Of a stretch of DNA of 34,280 nt, positions 20,193-28,357 are shown piece after piece. The first letter of the stretch is position 1. Each line of letters starts with the position of its first letter. The notes beneath the pieces are model-generated. The model was not told the DNA's origin. It saw nothing but the letters and a program-made list of their open reading frames with translations, and did not search any database. Position numbers and translations under genes: made by a program. Origin of the DNA: Pseudonocardia lacus (GTDB lineage: Bacteria > Actinomycetota > Actinomycetes > Mycobacteriales > Pseudonocardiaceae); the NCBI RefSeq assembly GCF_018531445.1, contig NZ_JAHDTH010000070.1, forward strand, positions 1 through 34,280, given 5' to 3'.

Positions 20193-21278
20193 TCAGCTGG
20201 GGAACGCGGTCCAGCGAGCGGCCGTCCAGACCCCCGCGCCGACCAGCAGGATCGCCAGACCGACCAGCCCCACGCTGATCTCGACGTCGCGCTGCTGGGT
20301 GGCGATCGTGCGCGGCAGGTCCCGCAGGACCGCCTGCAGCCGGTCGGCGTCGTCGGCGGCGAAGTACTCGCCGCCGGTCACCTCGGCCACCTCGCGCAGC
20401 GTCGGCTCGTCGGCCACCAGGAAGCTGCGCCCGCCCGCGCCACCCCCGGCGCCCCACCCGGCGGGACCCTGCCCGGCGGCCTGGGACGGCGTGCAGACCA
20501 TCGCCGCCGGGTCCCGCGTGCCGAAGCCGATCGGGTAGACCCGCACTCCGCGGTCCCCGGCCATCCGCGCCGCCTCCACCGGCTCGATGCCGCTGGTGTT
20601 GGCGCCGTCGGTGAGCAGCACGACGATCTCCGGCGCGAACTCGCCCTCCTGGCGCAGCGGCGGGCGGGACGACGGCGGGGCCTCGTCGCGGTCGTCGTTG
20701 CCCAGTGCCGCGGTCGCGCCGACCGGCTCGACCGCCGCGTTGATCTCGGCGATCGCGTCGACGGACTTGAGGATGGCCGCGCCGATCGTCGTGCCCCGCC
20801 CGGTGGTGAGCGCGTCGATGGCCCGGGTCAGCGGCTCGCGGTCGGTCGTCGGGGCCACCGCGACCTGGGCGAACCCGGAGAACAGGACCAACCCGATACT
20901 GGTCTCGGAGTCCTGGGCCCGGACGAACTCCCGCACCGCGGCCTGGGCGGCGGAGAGCCGGTTGGGCTCGACGTCGGTCGAGCACATCGAGCCCGACACG
21001 TCCAGCGCCAGGATGATCGCCGACCGGGAGACCGGCACGTCCGCGCTGATCTGGGGGCGCGCCGCGGCGGTCCCGAGCACGGCCAGCGCCGCCAGCAGCA
21101 GCGCGAACGGCGCGTGCCGCTTCCACGCCGCCCGCCGCGGCGCCGCCGCGCGGATGAGCGCGACGCTCGAGTACCGCACGGCCCGGCGCCGCCGCCTGCG
21201 CAGCTGCCACACGTACGCGCCGGCCAGCGCGGGCACGGCGAGCAGCCCCAGCAGGACGAGCGGCCACTGGAATCCCAT
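20193..21278 (-). CDS. VWA-domain membrane protein, BatA/BatB-like (downstream copy)
   Basis: The 361-residue protein has two N-terminal hydrophobic segments (about 5-24 and 57-73), then a von Willebrand A domain with MIDAS motif DVSGS (93-97) for a divalent metal, and LLTDGANTSG as a later metal-site loop. A final transmembrane helix (about 335-353, VGLVGLAILLVGAGVW) closes it. RLSAAQAAVREFV and the RYSSVALIRAA opening are typical of aerotolerance (Bat) proteins. A Gly-rich insertion (QGPAGWGAGGGAGG) interrupts the VWA domain. It acts at the membrane, presumably in protein complexes controlled by the MoxR ATPase. The ATG lies 2 nt after the stop of the paralogue upstream. It is the last gene of the operon. 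Confidence 0.88.
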   Translation of the reverse strand: MGFQWPLVLLGLLAVPALAGAYVWQLRRRRRRAVRYSSVALIRAAAPRRAAWKRHAPFALLLAALAVLGTAAARPQISADVPVSRSAIILALDVSGSMCSTDVEPNRLSAAQAAVREFVRAQDSETSIGLVLFSGFAQVAVAPTTDREPLTRAIDALTTGRGTTIGAAILKSVDAIAEINAAVEPVGATAALGNDDRDEAPPSSRPPLRQEGEFAPEIVVLLTDGANTSGIEPVEAARMAGDRGVRVYPIGFGTRDPAAMVCTPSQAAGQGPAGWGAGGGAGGRSFLVADEPTLREVAEVTGGEYFAADDADRLQAVLRDLPRTIATQQRDVEISVGLVGLAILLVGAGVWTAARWTAFPS

Positions 21279-21280
21279 CG

Positions 21281-22264
21281 TCACACCGCCCTGCCGTGGC
21301 GCGCGAGCGACAGCCCGACGCCGGCCAGCACCAGCAGCGCCGCCACGGCGGCCACCAGCCCGGTCACCTCGATGCGGTCGGTGCGCACCGTCCACGCGAC
21401 GACCGAGTCCGACACCGCCGCCAGCGCCCCCTCGTCGGGCGCCGCGAAGTACTCGCCGCCGGTGTGCGCCGCGATCTCGCGCAGCGTCGGCTCGTCGAGC
21501 GCGGTCGCCACCTGGAAGCCGTCGATCTCCAGCACGGTGCCCGCCGGGCTGCCGATGCCCACCGGGTAGACCCGCACGCCCGCCCCGGAGGCGAGGTCGG
21601 CGACGGCGAGCGGGTCGAGGTCGTCGGTGTTCTCCCCGTCGGAGATCAGCACGATGGCCGACGAGCCGTGGTAGCCGAGGTCGGCGCTCAGCGGCTCGGC
21701 GCCCCCGACCGCCGGGCCGAGCTCGACGGGCCGGCCCACGATCGCGCTCAGCGCCGTCTGCAGGCCGCGGGCCAGGCCGGTGCCGCCCTGCGGGCTGAGC
21801 CGGTCGATCGCGGCGAGCACCTCGGGCCGGTTGGCGGTGACCTCCTGGGTGACCAGGCCGGTGCCGCCGAAGGCGACGATGCCCAGCCGCACGGAGTCGG
21901 GCTGGCGCAGCACGAACTCGCGCGCGGCGGCCTTCGCGGCCTCCATCCGCGTCGGCGGGATGTCGTCGGCGGCCATGCTGGCCGAGACGTCGAAGGCGAG
22001 GATCACCGTGCCCTCGCGGCGCGGCTGCGGGATCGCGGCCTCCGGGCGGGCCAGCGCCGTCACGAGCAGCACCAGGGCGACGAGCAGCAGCGCGGGCGGC
22101 AGGTGCCGCAGCCGGTCGGTCGCCACCGACGACGGCGCGACCAGGCCGAGCGCGGCCAGCTCCGCGCGCCGGGCCGCGCGCCTGCGCGCCAGTCGCAGGA
22201 ACCACGCGACGGCCGGCGGGACCGCGAGCAGGCCGAGGAGCATCCACGGCCAGATCAGGCTCAT
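21281..22264 (-). CDS. VWA-domain membrane protein, BatA-like (upstream copy)
   Basis: The 327-residue paralogue of the next gene has the same plan: N-terminal helices (about 5-22 and 56-72), VWA domain with MIDAS DVSAS (92-96) and LISDGENTDD, and a C-terminal helix (about 304-320). LARPEAAIPQPRREGTVILAFDVSASM is the junction seen in BatA-type proteins. DEPTLREIAAHTGGEYFAAPDEGALAAV closely matches the paralogue, so the two arose by tandem duplication. In related operons BatA and BatB form a membrane complex. It starts 13 nt after the DUF58 stop. Confidence 0.88.
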   Translation of the reverse strand: MSLIWPWMLLGLLAVPPAVAWFLRLARRRAARRAELAALGLVAPSSVATDRLRHLPPALLLVALVLLVTALARPEAAIPQPRREGTVILAFDVSASMAADDIPPTRMEAAKAAAREFVLRQPDSVRLGIVAFGGTGLVTQEVTANRPEVLAAIDRLSPQGGTGLARGLQTALSAIVGRPVELGPAVGGAEPLSADLGYHGSSAIVLISDGENTDDLDPLAVADLASGAGVRVYPVGIGSPAGTVLEIDGFQVATALDEPTLREIAAHTGGEYFAAPDEGALAAVSDSVVAWTVRTDRIEVTGLVAAVAALLVLAGVGLSLARHGRAV

Positions 22265-22277
22265 CGGCGCCGCCGGC

Positions 22278-23186
22278 TCATCGACGCCGCCTGCGCAGCC
22301 CGACGATCCGGAACAGCGCGCGCACCAGGTCCTCGTCGGTGGACACGGTGAACAGGTCGAGCCCGGCCGCGCGCAGGTCGGCGACCAGGGCGCCCTGGCG
22401 GTCGTCGGCGGCGGCGCGCAGCCGCCGCTGGAACCCCGGGTCGTCGGTGTCGACGAAGATGATCTCGCCGGTCTCGGCGTCCTCGACGTAGATCATCCCG
22501 GCGGCCGGCAGCTCGAACTCCCGGCGGTCGACGACCTGCACGGCGACCACGTCGTGGCGGTGCGCCAGCACCCCCAGCGGCGCCTGCCACCCCGGCTCGC
22601 CGAGGAAGTCGGACACGATCACGACCAGCGACCGCCGCCGCACGATGCCCTGCGCCGCCCGCAGGGCCGCGGCGAGGTCGGTGCCGGCGCGCTCCTCGCC
22701 GTCGGGGCGGGGGCGCAGCAACCGCGACAGGATGCGCAGCACCTGGGTGCGCCCGTGCCCCGGCGGGATCGTCTCGCGCACGCCCGCGTCGAACAGCAGC
22801 GCGCCGACCCGGTTGCCGCCGCTGGTCAGCAGCTGCGCGACGGCCGCGGCCACCTCGGCGAGCACCACGTGCTTGCGGCGCCCGACGGGCCCGAAGTCCA
22901 TCGACGCGGAGCTGTCGAGCACCAGCCAGACGGTGACGTCGCGGTCCTCCAGGTACTCGCGGACGTGGGTCACGTCGGTGCGGGCGGTGACGTTCCAGTC
23001 GATGTGGCGCAGGTCGTCGCCGAACTGGTACTCGCGCAGGTCGGTCACGTCGACCCCGGTGCCGCGGAACGCCGTGCGGTGGTCGCCCTGCAGGCGCCCC
23101 TCCAGCCGGCGCAGGACGCGCCACTCCAGCCTGCGCAGCACCCGCTGCGGGGTCAGCGCGGCGCCGACCGCGGAGCCGGTGTTCAT
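22278..23186 (-). CDS. DUF58 domain protein
   Basis: The 302-residue protein has the DUF58 core FRGTGVDVTDLREYQFGDDLRHIDWNVTART-type region (residues 40-70), followed by a VWA-like fold with LVLDSSASM (DxSxS) and SLVVIVSDFLGE. Such proteins invariably sit beside MoxR ATPases and are thought to link them to the membrane VWA proteins. There are no clear membrane helices, so it is cytosolic or peripheral. ATG 23186 overlaps the MoxR stop by 4 nt (ATGA). The C-terminus is very basic (LRRRRR). Confidence 0.9.
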   Translation of the reverse strand: MNTGSAVGAALTPQRVLRRLEWRVLRRLEGRLQGDHRTAFRGTGVDVTDLREYQFGDDLRHIDWNVTARTDVTHVREYLEDRDVTVWLVLDSSASMDFGPVGRRKHVVLAEVAAAVAQLLTSGGNRVGALLFDAGVRETIPPGHGRTQVLRILSRLLRPRPDGEERAGTDLAAALRAAQGIVRRRSLVVIVSDFLGEPGWQAPLGVLAHRHDVVAVQVVDRREFELPAAGMIYVEDAETGEIIFVDTDDPGFQRRLRAAADDRQGALVADLRAAGLDLFTVSTDEDLVRALFRIVGLRRRRR

Positions 23187-24193
23187 CGCGCCGGCGCCGT
23201 CGCGCGTTCGGACGGGTCGACCTCGGGCAGCGGGACCGAGGAGATGAGCGGGTCGAGCAGGTCGTCGGGGGAGACGTCGTCGGCCAGGGCCTCGTAGGAC
23301 AGCACGACGCGGTGGCGCAGCACGTCGCGGGAGAGCTCGCGGACGTCGGAGGGCAGGGCGTAGTCGCGGCCGCGGATGAACGCCAGCGCCTTGGCCCCCA
23401 GCACCATGTTGATCGACGCCCGCGGGCTGGCCCCGAACGTCACGTAGCGGGCCAGGTCGGCGTGGCCGGCGGCGCTCGGGTCGCGCGTGGAGGAGGTCAG
23501 CCGCACCGCGTAGGAGATGATCTCCGGGTCGACGTAGACGGCGTCGGCGGCGCGCTGCAGGTCGAGCAGGGCCGCGGTGTCCATGACCGGCGCCCCCCGC
23601 TCGGCCGTCGTGATCATCCGCTCGACGACCACGTACTCCTGGGTGGCGCTGGGGTAGCCGACCATGACCTTGAACATGAACCGGTCGAGCTGGGCCTCCG
23701 GCAGCGGGTAGGTGCCCTCCGACTCGATCGGGTTCTGGGTGGCCATGACCAGGAACGGGTCGGGCGCCGGGAAGCTCTCCCGCCCGATCGTCACCTGCCG
23801 CTCCTGCATCACCTCCAGCAGGGCGCTCTGCACCTTGGCCGGCGCCCGGTTGATCTCGTCGGCGAGCAGCAGGTTGGTGAAGACGGGCCCGAGCGAGACC
23901 TGGAAGTCGCCCTCGCGCTGGTTGTAGATGCGGGTGCCGACGACGTCGGCGGGGACCAGGTCGGAGGTGAACTGGATGCGCTGGAAGCTGCCCCCGATCG
24001 CCCCGGCCAGCGCCTTGATGGCCAGCGTCTTGGCCAGCCCCGGCACGCCCTCGACCAGCAGGTGACCCCGCGCCAGCAGCGCCACGAGCATCCGCTCCAG
24101 CAGCTCGTCCTGGCCGACGATGGTCTTCTTGACCTGGTAGAGCGTCGGTTCGAGCGGGAGCTCGGCGGAGGGGCGTCCGGCCTTGTCGTCCAT
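23183..24193 (-). CDS. MoxR family AAA+ ATPase
   Basis: The 336-residue AAA+ chaperone-like ATPase has Walker A GVPGLAKT (49-56), Walker B LLLADEINRAP (about 110-120), sensor 1 ATQNPIESEGTYPLPEAQLDRF-type segment (about 150-172) and a C-terminal helical lid with GASPRAS (sensor 2 Arg). MoxR proteins remodel or insert metal into partners, often together with VWA proteins. ATG 24193 is preceded by GGGAGA. It lies 29 nt after the protease stop and overlaps the DUF58 start, so it belongs to the same operon. Confidence 0.93.
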   Translation of the reverse strand: MDDKAGRPSAELPLEPTLYQVKKTIVGQDELLERMLVALLARGHLLVEGVPGLAKTLAIKALAGAIGGSFQRIQFTSDLVPADVVGTRIYNQREGDFQVSLGPVFTNLLLADEINRAPAKVQSALLEVMQERQVTIGRESFPAPDPFLVMATQNPIESEGTYPLPEAQLDRFMFKVMVGYPSATQEYVVVERMITTAERGAPVMDTAALLDLQRAADAVYVDPEIISYAVRLTSSTRDPSAAGHADLARYVTFGASPRASINMVLGAKALAFIRGRDYALPSDVRELSRDVLRHRVVLSYEALADDVSPDDLLDPLISSVPLPEVDPSERATAPAR

Positions 24194-24222
24194 CGGTCTC
24201 CCGGTCTCTCGCGGATGGTCGG

Positions 24223-25062
24223 CTACTGCTGCGGTCCGCCGGCCGCGCCGCCGGCGGTCTCGATCGGCACGGCGAACCCGATCCCGACGAAGAAGTCCTG
24301 GTGGGCGGGGTTGGCCAGGGCGGTGACGATGCCGACGACCTGCCCGGCCGAGTTGAGCAGCGGCCCGCCGCTGCTGCCCGGGTTGACCGCGGCGTCGAAC
24401 TGGATGAGGCCGTCGATCGCCACGCCGTGCTCGCTGGTGATGGCGCGCCCGGACCCCGAGACGACCCCCGCGGTCAGGCTCGAGGTCAGCCCGAGCGGGT
24501 TGCCCACCGCGAACACGGTCTCCCCGATGGCGGGCGGCCCGGCCATCACCGCCGGCACGACCACCTCGGGCAGCCGGTCGACGGCCAGCACGGCGACGTC
24601 GTCGGCCGGCTGCGCGGCCACCACCCGCGCGCCCGCGCTGGTGCCGTCGGCGAACGCCACCTGCACCTGCGCGGCGCCCTGCACGACGTGCAGCGCGGTG
24701 AGGACCGACCCGTCGCCGTTGATGACGACCCCGGTGCCCAGCCCGCCGTCGGCGGGGGCGACCCCGGGGAACTGGGCGGTCACCGTGACCAGCGACGGCG
24801 CGATCGCCTCGAAGGCGGCCGTCGCGGCCGGGGGCGTGCTCCGCTCGACCTCGCGGGCCTGCTCGATGCCCTGCTGCACGGCCCGGTCGACGTCGGCCTG
24901 GGTCAACGGCGGCGGCCCCGACGGCAGCAGCAGCCACACCGCCAGGGCGACCAGCACGACGGCGACGGCGCCCCCGACGAGCAGCACGCGTCGACGCCGC
25001 GGTGGGGGAGTGGGCTCCACGTCCAACCCACCGGGCGACGTCGTCGTCTCGGTAGGTCGCAT
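24223..25062 (-). CDS. Membrane-anchored trypsin-like (S1C/HtrA-type) serine protease without PDZ
   Basis: The 279-residue protein has a Pro/Arg-rich cytosolic N-terminus, one transmembrane helix (about 26-47), a short charged spacer, and an S1 trypsin fold. The catalytic triad is visible: H125 in LTALHVV, D155 in DDVAVL, S231 in NPGSSGGP. The PDZ domain of classic HtrA is absent. It would act outside the membrane on damaged or specific proteins. The minus strand reads ATGAAAATG: I prefer the second ATG (25062) because a TACCGT -10-like element ends 7 nt before it, giving a leaderless message; ATG 25068 would add two residues. It heads the MoxR - DUF58 - VWA - VWA operon, so a link between proteolysis and the MoxR complex is plausible. 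Confidence 0.85.
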   Translation of the reverse strand: MRPTETTTSPGGLDVEPTPPPRRRRVLLVGGAVAVVLVALAVWLLLPSGPPPLTQADVDRAVQQGIEQAREVERSTPPAATAAFEAIAPSLVTVTAQFPGVAPADGGLGTGVVINGDGSVLTALHVVQGAAQVQVAFADGTSAGARVVAAQPADDVAVLAVDRLPEVVVPAVMAGPPAIGETVFAVGNPLGLTSSLTAGVVSGSGRAITSEHGVAIDGLIQFDAAVNPGSSGGPLLNSAGQVVGIVTALANPAHQDFFVGIGFAVPIETAGGAAGGPQQ

Positions 25063-25069
25063 TTTCATA

Positions 25070-25075
25070 ACGGTA
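25070..25075 (-). promoter_or_regulatory. Possible -10 element of a leaderless promoter
   Basis: TACCGT (TANNNT class) on the minus strand is followed by 7 nt and then the A of ATG 25062, the usual spacing from -10 to a transcription start. Leaderless messages are common in actinobacteria. No convincing -35 was seen. Confidence 0.35.
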
Positions 25076-25174
25076 CGCGCGGGCGGGGGAAATGCCAGGT
25101 GGAGCGGACGACTCCGGCGGCTTCGGCGGAGTTCGGCCCGGCCGCGCGCGTCGCGCCATGACACCCTGTGCGGC

Positions 25175-26653
25175 ATGGGGGAGGAGGTCGAGGCCCGGTC
25201 GTTCACCCGCGCGGACCGCACGCGGTACCGGCAGAAGGTGCGCCGCTGCCTGGACGTCTTCGAGCGGATGCTGCGCGAGGCCCGCTTCGACGCCTCCCAG
25301 CAGCTGGTCGGCCTGGAGATCGAGCTGAACCTCGTCGACGACACCGGCGACCCGGCCATGCGCAACCAGCAGGTCCTCGACGCCATCGCCAACCCGGACT
25401 TCCAGACCGAGCTGGGCCAGTTCAACGTCGAGATCAACGTGCCGCCGGTGCCGCTGGCCGGCTCGGCGCTCGTCGAGCTGGAGGACCGGGTCCGCCGCGA
25501 CCTGAACGCCGGCCACCACGCCGCCACCGGGGTCGGCGCGCGGCTGATGATGATCGGCGTCCTGCCCACCCTCACCCGGTCCCACCTGCGCAGCGACGCG
25601 CTCACCGCCAACCCGCGCTACCGGCTGCTCAACGAGCAGGTCTTCGCCGCCCGCGGCGAGGACCTGGAGCTGGCGATCGACGGCCCCGAGCGGCTGCGCA
25701 CCAGCGCCGACTCCATCGCTCCCGAGGCCGCCTGCACCAGCGTGCAGTTCCACCTGCAGGTCGGCCCGGTCGACTTCCCGGCGCACTGGAACGCCGCCCA
25801 GGCGATCGCCGGCGTCCAGCTCGCGGTCGGCGCGAACTCGCCGTACCTGTTCGGCAAGGAGCTGTGGCGCGAGACCCGCATCGCCCTGTTCGAGCAGGCC
25901 ACCGACACCCGCTCCGACGAGCTCAAGGAGCAGGGCGTGCGACCGAGGGTCTGGTTCGGCGAACGCTGGATCACCTCGATCTTCGACCTGTTCGAGGAGA
26001 ACGTCCGCTACTTCCCGGCGCTGCTGCCGATCGTCGACGACGAGGACCCCGCCGAGGTCCTGGACGCGGGCGACACCCCCTCCCTCGCCGAGCTGCGGCT
26101 GCACAACGGCACGATCTACCGCTGGAACCGCCCGGTCTACGACGTCGTCGACGGCGTCCCCCACCTCCGGGTGGAGAACCGCGTCCTGCCCGCCGGCCCC
26201 ACCGTCGCCGACACCCTCGCCAACGCCGCGCTCTGGTACGGCCTGGTGCGGATGCTGGCCGAGGACGACCGCCCGGTGTGGAGCAGGCTGTCCTTCGCCG
26301 CCGCCGAGGAGAACTTCCACGCCGGCGCCCGCCACGGCATCGACGCCCGCGTCTTCTGGCCCGGCGTCGGCGAGGTACCCGCCACCGAACTCGTCCTGCG
26401 CCACCTCCTCCCCCTCGCCCACGAAGGCCTCGCCCGCTTCGGCGTCGACACCGCCGTCCGCGACCGCCTCCTGGGCATCATCGAGGGCCGCTGCATCACC
26501 GGCGGCAACGGCGCCCACTGGCAGGTCGAGACCGTGCGGGCCATGCAGCGCGCCGGCAGCAACCGTGTCGCCGCCCTCCGCCGCATGGCGCTGCGCTACG
26601 CCGACCACATGCACGCCAACGAACCCGTCCACACCTGGCCGATCGAGCCCTGA
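25175..26653 (+). CDS. Glutamate-cysteine ligase-like carboxylate-amine ligase (GCS2 family)
   Basis: The 492-residue protein of the GCS2 family forms amide bonds between a carboxylate (usually glutamate gamma-carboxyl) and an amine at the cost of ATP. QLVGLEIELNLVDDTG (residues 44-59) carries the Glu pair for Mg-ATP binding, TELGQFNVEINVPP (about 76-89) the second acidic site, and LRLHNGTIYRWNRPVYD and LRVENRVLPAGPTVADT (about 310-350) the later substrate and ATP residues. Actinobacteria make mycothiol, so it may serve ergothioneine (EgtA-like) or another gamma-glutamyl compound, but no egt genes are adjacent. No Shine-Dalgarno precedes ATG 25175; homology fixes it. It is divergent from the protease operon. 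Confidence 0.85.
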   Translation: MGEEVEARSFTRADRTRYRQKVRRCLDVFERMLREARFDASQQLVGLEIELNLVDDTGDPAMRNQQVLDAIANPDFQTELGQFNVEINVPPVPLAGSALVELEDRVRRDLNAGHHAATGVGARLMMIGVLPTLTRSHLRSDALTANPRYRLLNEQVFAARGEDLELAIDGPERLRTSADSIAPEAACTSVQFHLQVGPVDFPAHWNAAQAIAGVQLAVGANSPYLFGKELWRETRIALFEQATDTRSDELKEQGVRPRVWFGERWITSIFDLFEENVRYFPALLPIVDDEDPAEVLDAGDTPSLAELRLHNGTIYRWNRPVYDVVDGVPHLRVENRVLPAGPTVADTLANAALWYGLVRMLAEDDRPVWSRLSFAAAEENFHAGARHGIDARVFWPGVGEVPATELVLRHLLPLAHEGLARFGVDTAVRDRLLGIIEGRCITGGNGAHWQVETVRAMQRAGSNRVAALRRMALRYADHMHANEPVHTWPIEP

Positions 26654-26761
26654 CGCAACCCGCCGCCGCCGACCGACTCGGGTGCACTCCGGAGGAGGTA
26701 CGGACCCGAAGCCCGGTAGCCTTCGCGATCGTCGCGGTGACGAGGACGTCACGGGGACGCA

Positions 26762-26780
26762 CGGCCCGTTCGACGGGCCG
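26762..26780 (+). terminator. Hairpin directly before the tRNA
   Basis: CGGCCCG and CGGGCCG form a perfect 7-bp stem around TTCGA, ending one base before the first base of the tRNA. It may be a terminator for the upstream gene or part of the tRNA precursor leader. No T tract follows. Confidence 0.35.
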
Positions 26781-26855
26781 GGGGCGGTAGCTCAGCTGGT
26801 CAGAGCAGCGGACTCATAATCCGTCAGGTCGTGGGTTCGAACCCCACCCGCCCCA
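26781..26855 (+). tRNA. tRNA with CAU anticodon (Met or lysidine-modified Ile2)
   Basis: All arms fold: acceptor GGGGCGG with CCGCCCC, D-arm GCTC/GAGC, anticodon stem GCGGA/TCCGT with loop CTCATAA (anticodon CAT at 26815-26817), T-stem GTGGG/CCCAC with TTCGAAC loop, discriminator A at 26855. CCA is not encoded. The first acceptor pair is a normal G-C, so it is not the initiator. Elongator Met and Ile2 cannot be separated by eye. The variable region counts 6 nt (CAGGTC), one more than usual. Confidence 0.95.
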
Positions 26856-27191
26856 CATACCTGCACCGCCCTCGGCATGGCCGTCGGACTGTCGGTCGGC
26901 GCCGCCGCGGTCGACTACCGGACCTCGCTGGGCGACCTGGCGCTGATGGGCGTGCTGACCGGCATCCCGCTGGGTGTCGCGCAGGCCCTCGCCCTGCGCC
27001 CGACGATCCGCCGCCGCCTGCTCTGGGCCCTCACCACTCCCGTCCTGTGGGGTCTCGGCTGGACGGTCACGACGCTCGGCGGCCTCATCGTCGAGGAGCA
27101 GTTCACGATCTTCGGCGCCTACGGGGCGATCACCTTCTGCGCGCTCTCCGGGCTCGTGCTCCACGGCGTCCTTCTGCGGGATGAGTCGTGA
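26856..27191 (+). pseudogene. 5'-truncated membrane-protein gene abutting the tRNA
   Basis: From ATG 26877 the frame encodes 104 residues with about three hydrophobic helices (GVLTGIPLGVAQALAL, LLWALTTPVLWGLGWTVTTLGG, AYGAITFCALSGLVLHGVLL). In-frame codons upstream of the ATG (cat acc tgc acc gcc ctc ggc) still read HTCTALG, which continues the hydrophobic first helix, but reach the tRNA within 21 nt. There is no Shine-Dalgarno and no room for a promoter other than the tRNA's. The helix GMAVGLSVGAAAVDYRTS looks like the interior of a longer protein, so I read it as a gene that lost its 5' end at the tRNA junction. It could still be expressed by read-through. Its stop overlaps the next GTG (GTGA). 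Confidence 0.55.
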
Positions 27192-28123
27192 ACGCCGAGC
27201 ACGTGGTGTTCGGGGCCGGGGCGATCGGCCTCGCGACCGCCGCCGTGCTGCCCGAGCGCAGCGAATCCGTCCGCATGGTCAACCGGTCGGGCCGCGCCGC
27301 CGCGCCGGACGGGGTCGAGGTGGTCGCGGGGGGCGCGGCCGACCCGGCGTTCACCGTCGCGGTCGCCGCCGGGGCGCGGGTGGTCTACCAGACGCTCAAC
27401 CCGCCGTACCACCGCTGGCCCGCGGAGTTCCCGGCCCTGCAGGCCGGGGTGCTCGCCGCGGCCCGCGCCGCCGGGGCCCGCCTGGTCAGCATGGACAACG
27501 TCTACGGCTACGGCCGCCCGAACGGCCGCCCGCTCGTGGAGACCCGACCGGCCGGCGCGCACACGGTGAAGGGCCGTCTCCGGGTCGCGATGGCCGCCGA
27601 CCTGCTCGCCGAGCACCGCGCCGGGCGGGTCGAGGTGGTGATCGCCAAGGCGTCGGACTACTTCGGGCCGGGCGCCGGCGCCCAGTCCAACCTCGGTGAC
27701 CGGGTCTTCGGGCCCGCCGCGCGCGGGAGGCCCGCGACCGTCCTCGGCGACCCGGACCAGCCGCACACCTACACCTTCGTGCCCGACATCGGCCGCGCGC
27801 TCGCCGAGCTCGGCTCCCGCGACGGCGTCGCGGGCGAGGTGTGGCACGTGCCCAACGACCCCGACACGCGCACGACCCGCGAGCTGGTGGCGATCGTGCA
27901 GCAGCTCGCCGGGCACCCCGGCGCCGGCGTGCGCCGCACGCCCCCGGCGGTGCTGCGGGTGCTGGGCCTGTGGAACCCGACGGTCCGGTCGCTGCTGGAG
28001 ATGCAGTACCAGTTCGAAGAGCCGTTCGCGGTCGACAGCACGAAGATAGCCGACCGGCTCGGGCTGCGGGCGACACCGCTCGGGTCCGCCCTCGACCGCG
28101 TCCGCGCCGGCTCCCGGCCGTAG
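27188..28123 (+). CDS. NAD(P)-dependent epimerase/dehydratase-like (atypical SDR)
   Basis: The 311-residue Rossmann protein opens VVFGAGAIGLATA (GxGxxG at 9-14), with VRMVNRSGRAA after the second strand, suggesting NADPH. VYQTLNPPYHRWPAEFPALQ and LVSMDNVYGYGRPNG are typical of atypical or extended SDR epimerases; the Tyr of VYGYG may be the catalytic one, although the YxxxK pair is not clear. TYTFVPDIGRALAELG and EVWHVPNDPDTRTTREL are the substrate-lobe motifs common to this group. The substrate is not predictable. The GTG start overlaps the stop of the truncated membrane gene, suggesting they were once a two-gene operon. It converges on a small minus-strand gene 3 nt away. Confidence 0.85.
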   Translation: MNAEHVVFGAGAIGLATAAVLPERSESVRMVNRSGRAAAPDGVEVVAGGAADPAFTVAVAAGARVVYQTLNPPYHRWPAEFPALQAGVLAAARAAGARLVSMDNVYGYGRPNGRPLVETRPAGAHTVKGRLRVAMAADLLAEHRAGRVEVVIAKASDYFGPGAGAQSNLGDRVFGPAARGRPATVLGDPDQPHTYTFVPDIGRALAELGSRDGVAGEVWHVPNDPDTRTTRELVAIVQQLAGHPGAGVRRTPPAVLRVLGLWNPTVRSLLEMQYQFEEPFAVDSTKIADRLGLRATPLGSALDRVRAGSRP

Positions 28124-28126
28124 CGT

Positions 28127-28357
28127 CTAGGGAGCCGGGCGGGCCGGTCCGACGGCCTCGACGGAGATCAGCGTGACGCCGAGGTCGCGGACCTTCGCCA
28201 GCAGCCCGTGCAGCTCCGCCTGGTCGGCGACGGCCCCGCTGAGGGCCGTCGTGCCGTCGCCCTCGTAGGTCAGGGTGAGCCCGCCGAACCAGGCCGACCA
28301 GTGGTCGTCGAGGTGCCCGGCGATCCGGAGCCGGTAGCCGCCGGGAGGCCGGGTCAT
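28127..28357 (-). CDS. Small conserved-looking soluble protein (76 residues)
   Basis: The sequence starts MTRPPGGYRLRIAGHLDDH and continues WSAWFGGLTLTYEGDGTT. It ends with a helix and strand that would fit a ferredoxin-like alpha/beta fold (QAELHGLLAKVRDLGVTLISVE). Tryptophans 20 and 23 and the HLDDHWSAWF stretch are notable. It reads like a recurrent actinobacterial small protein, but I know no function. ATG 28357 overlaps the DUF2306 stop by one base (TGATG), so it is translated with that gene. Confidence 0.72.
   Translation of the reverse strand: MTRPPGGYRLRIAGHLDDHWSAWFGGLTLTYEGDGTTALSGAVADQAELHGLLAKVRDLGVTLISVEAVGPARPAP

Noticed and set aside
24223..26752. A minus-strand frame running through the glutamate-cysteine-ligase-like gene into the protease and MoxR
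   Set aside because: Across 25175-26653 it is the reverse complement of a clear GCS2-family protein. Only the parts below 25068 match real minus-strand genes.
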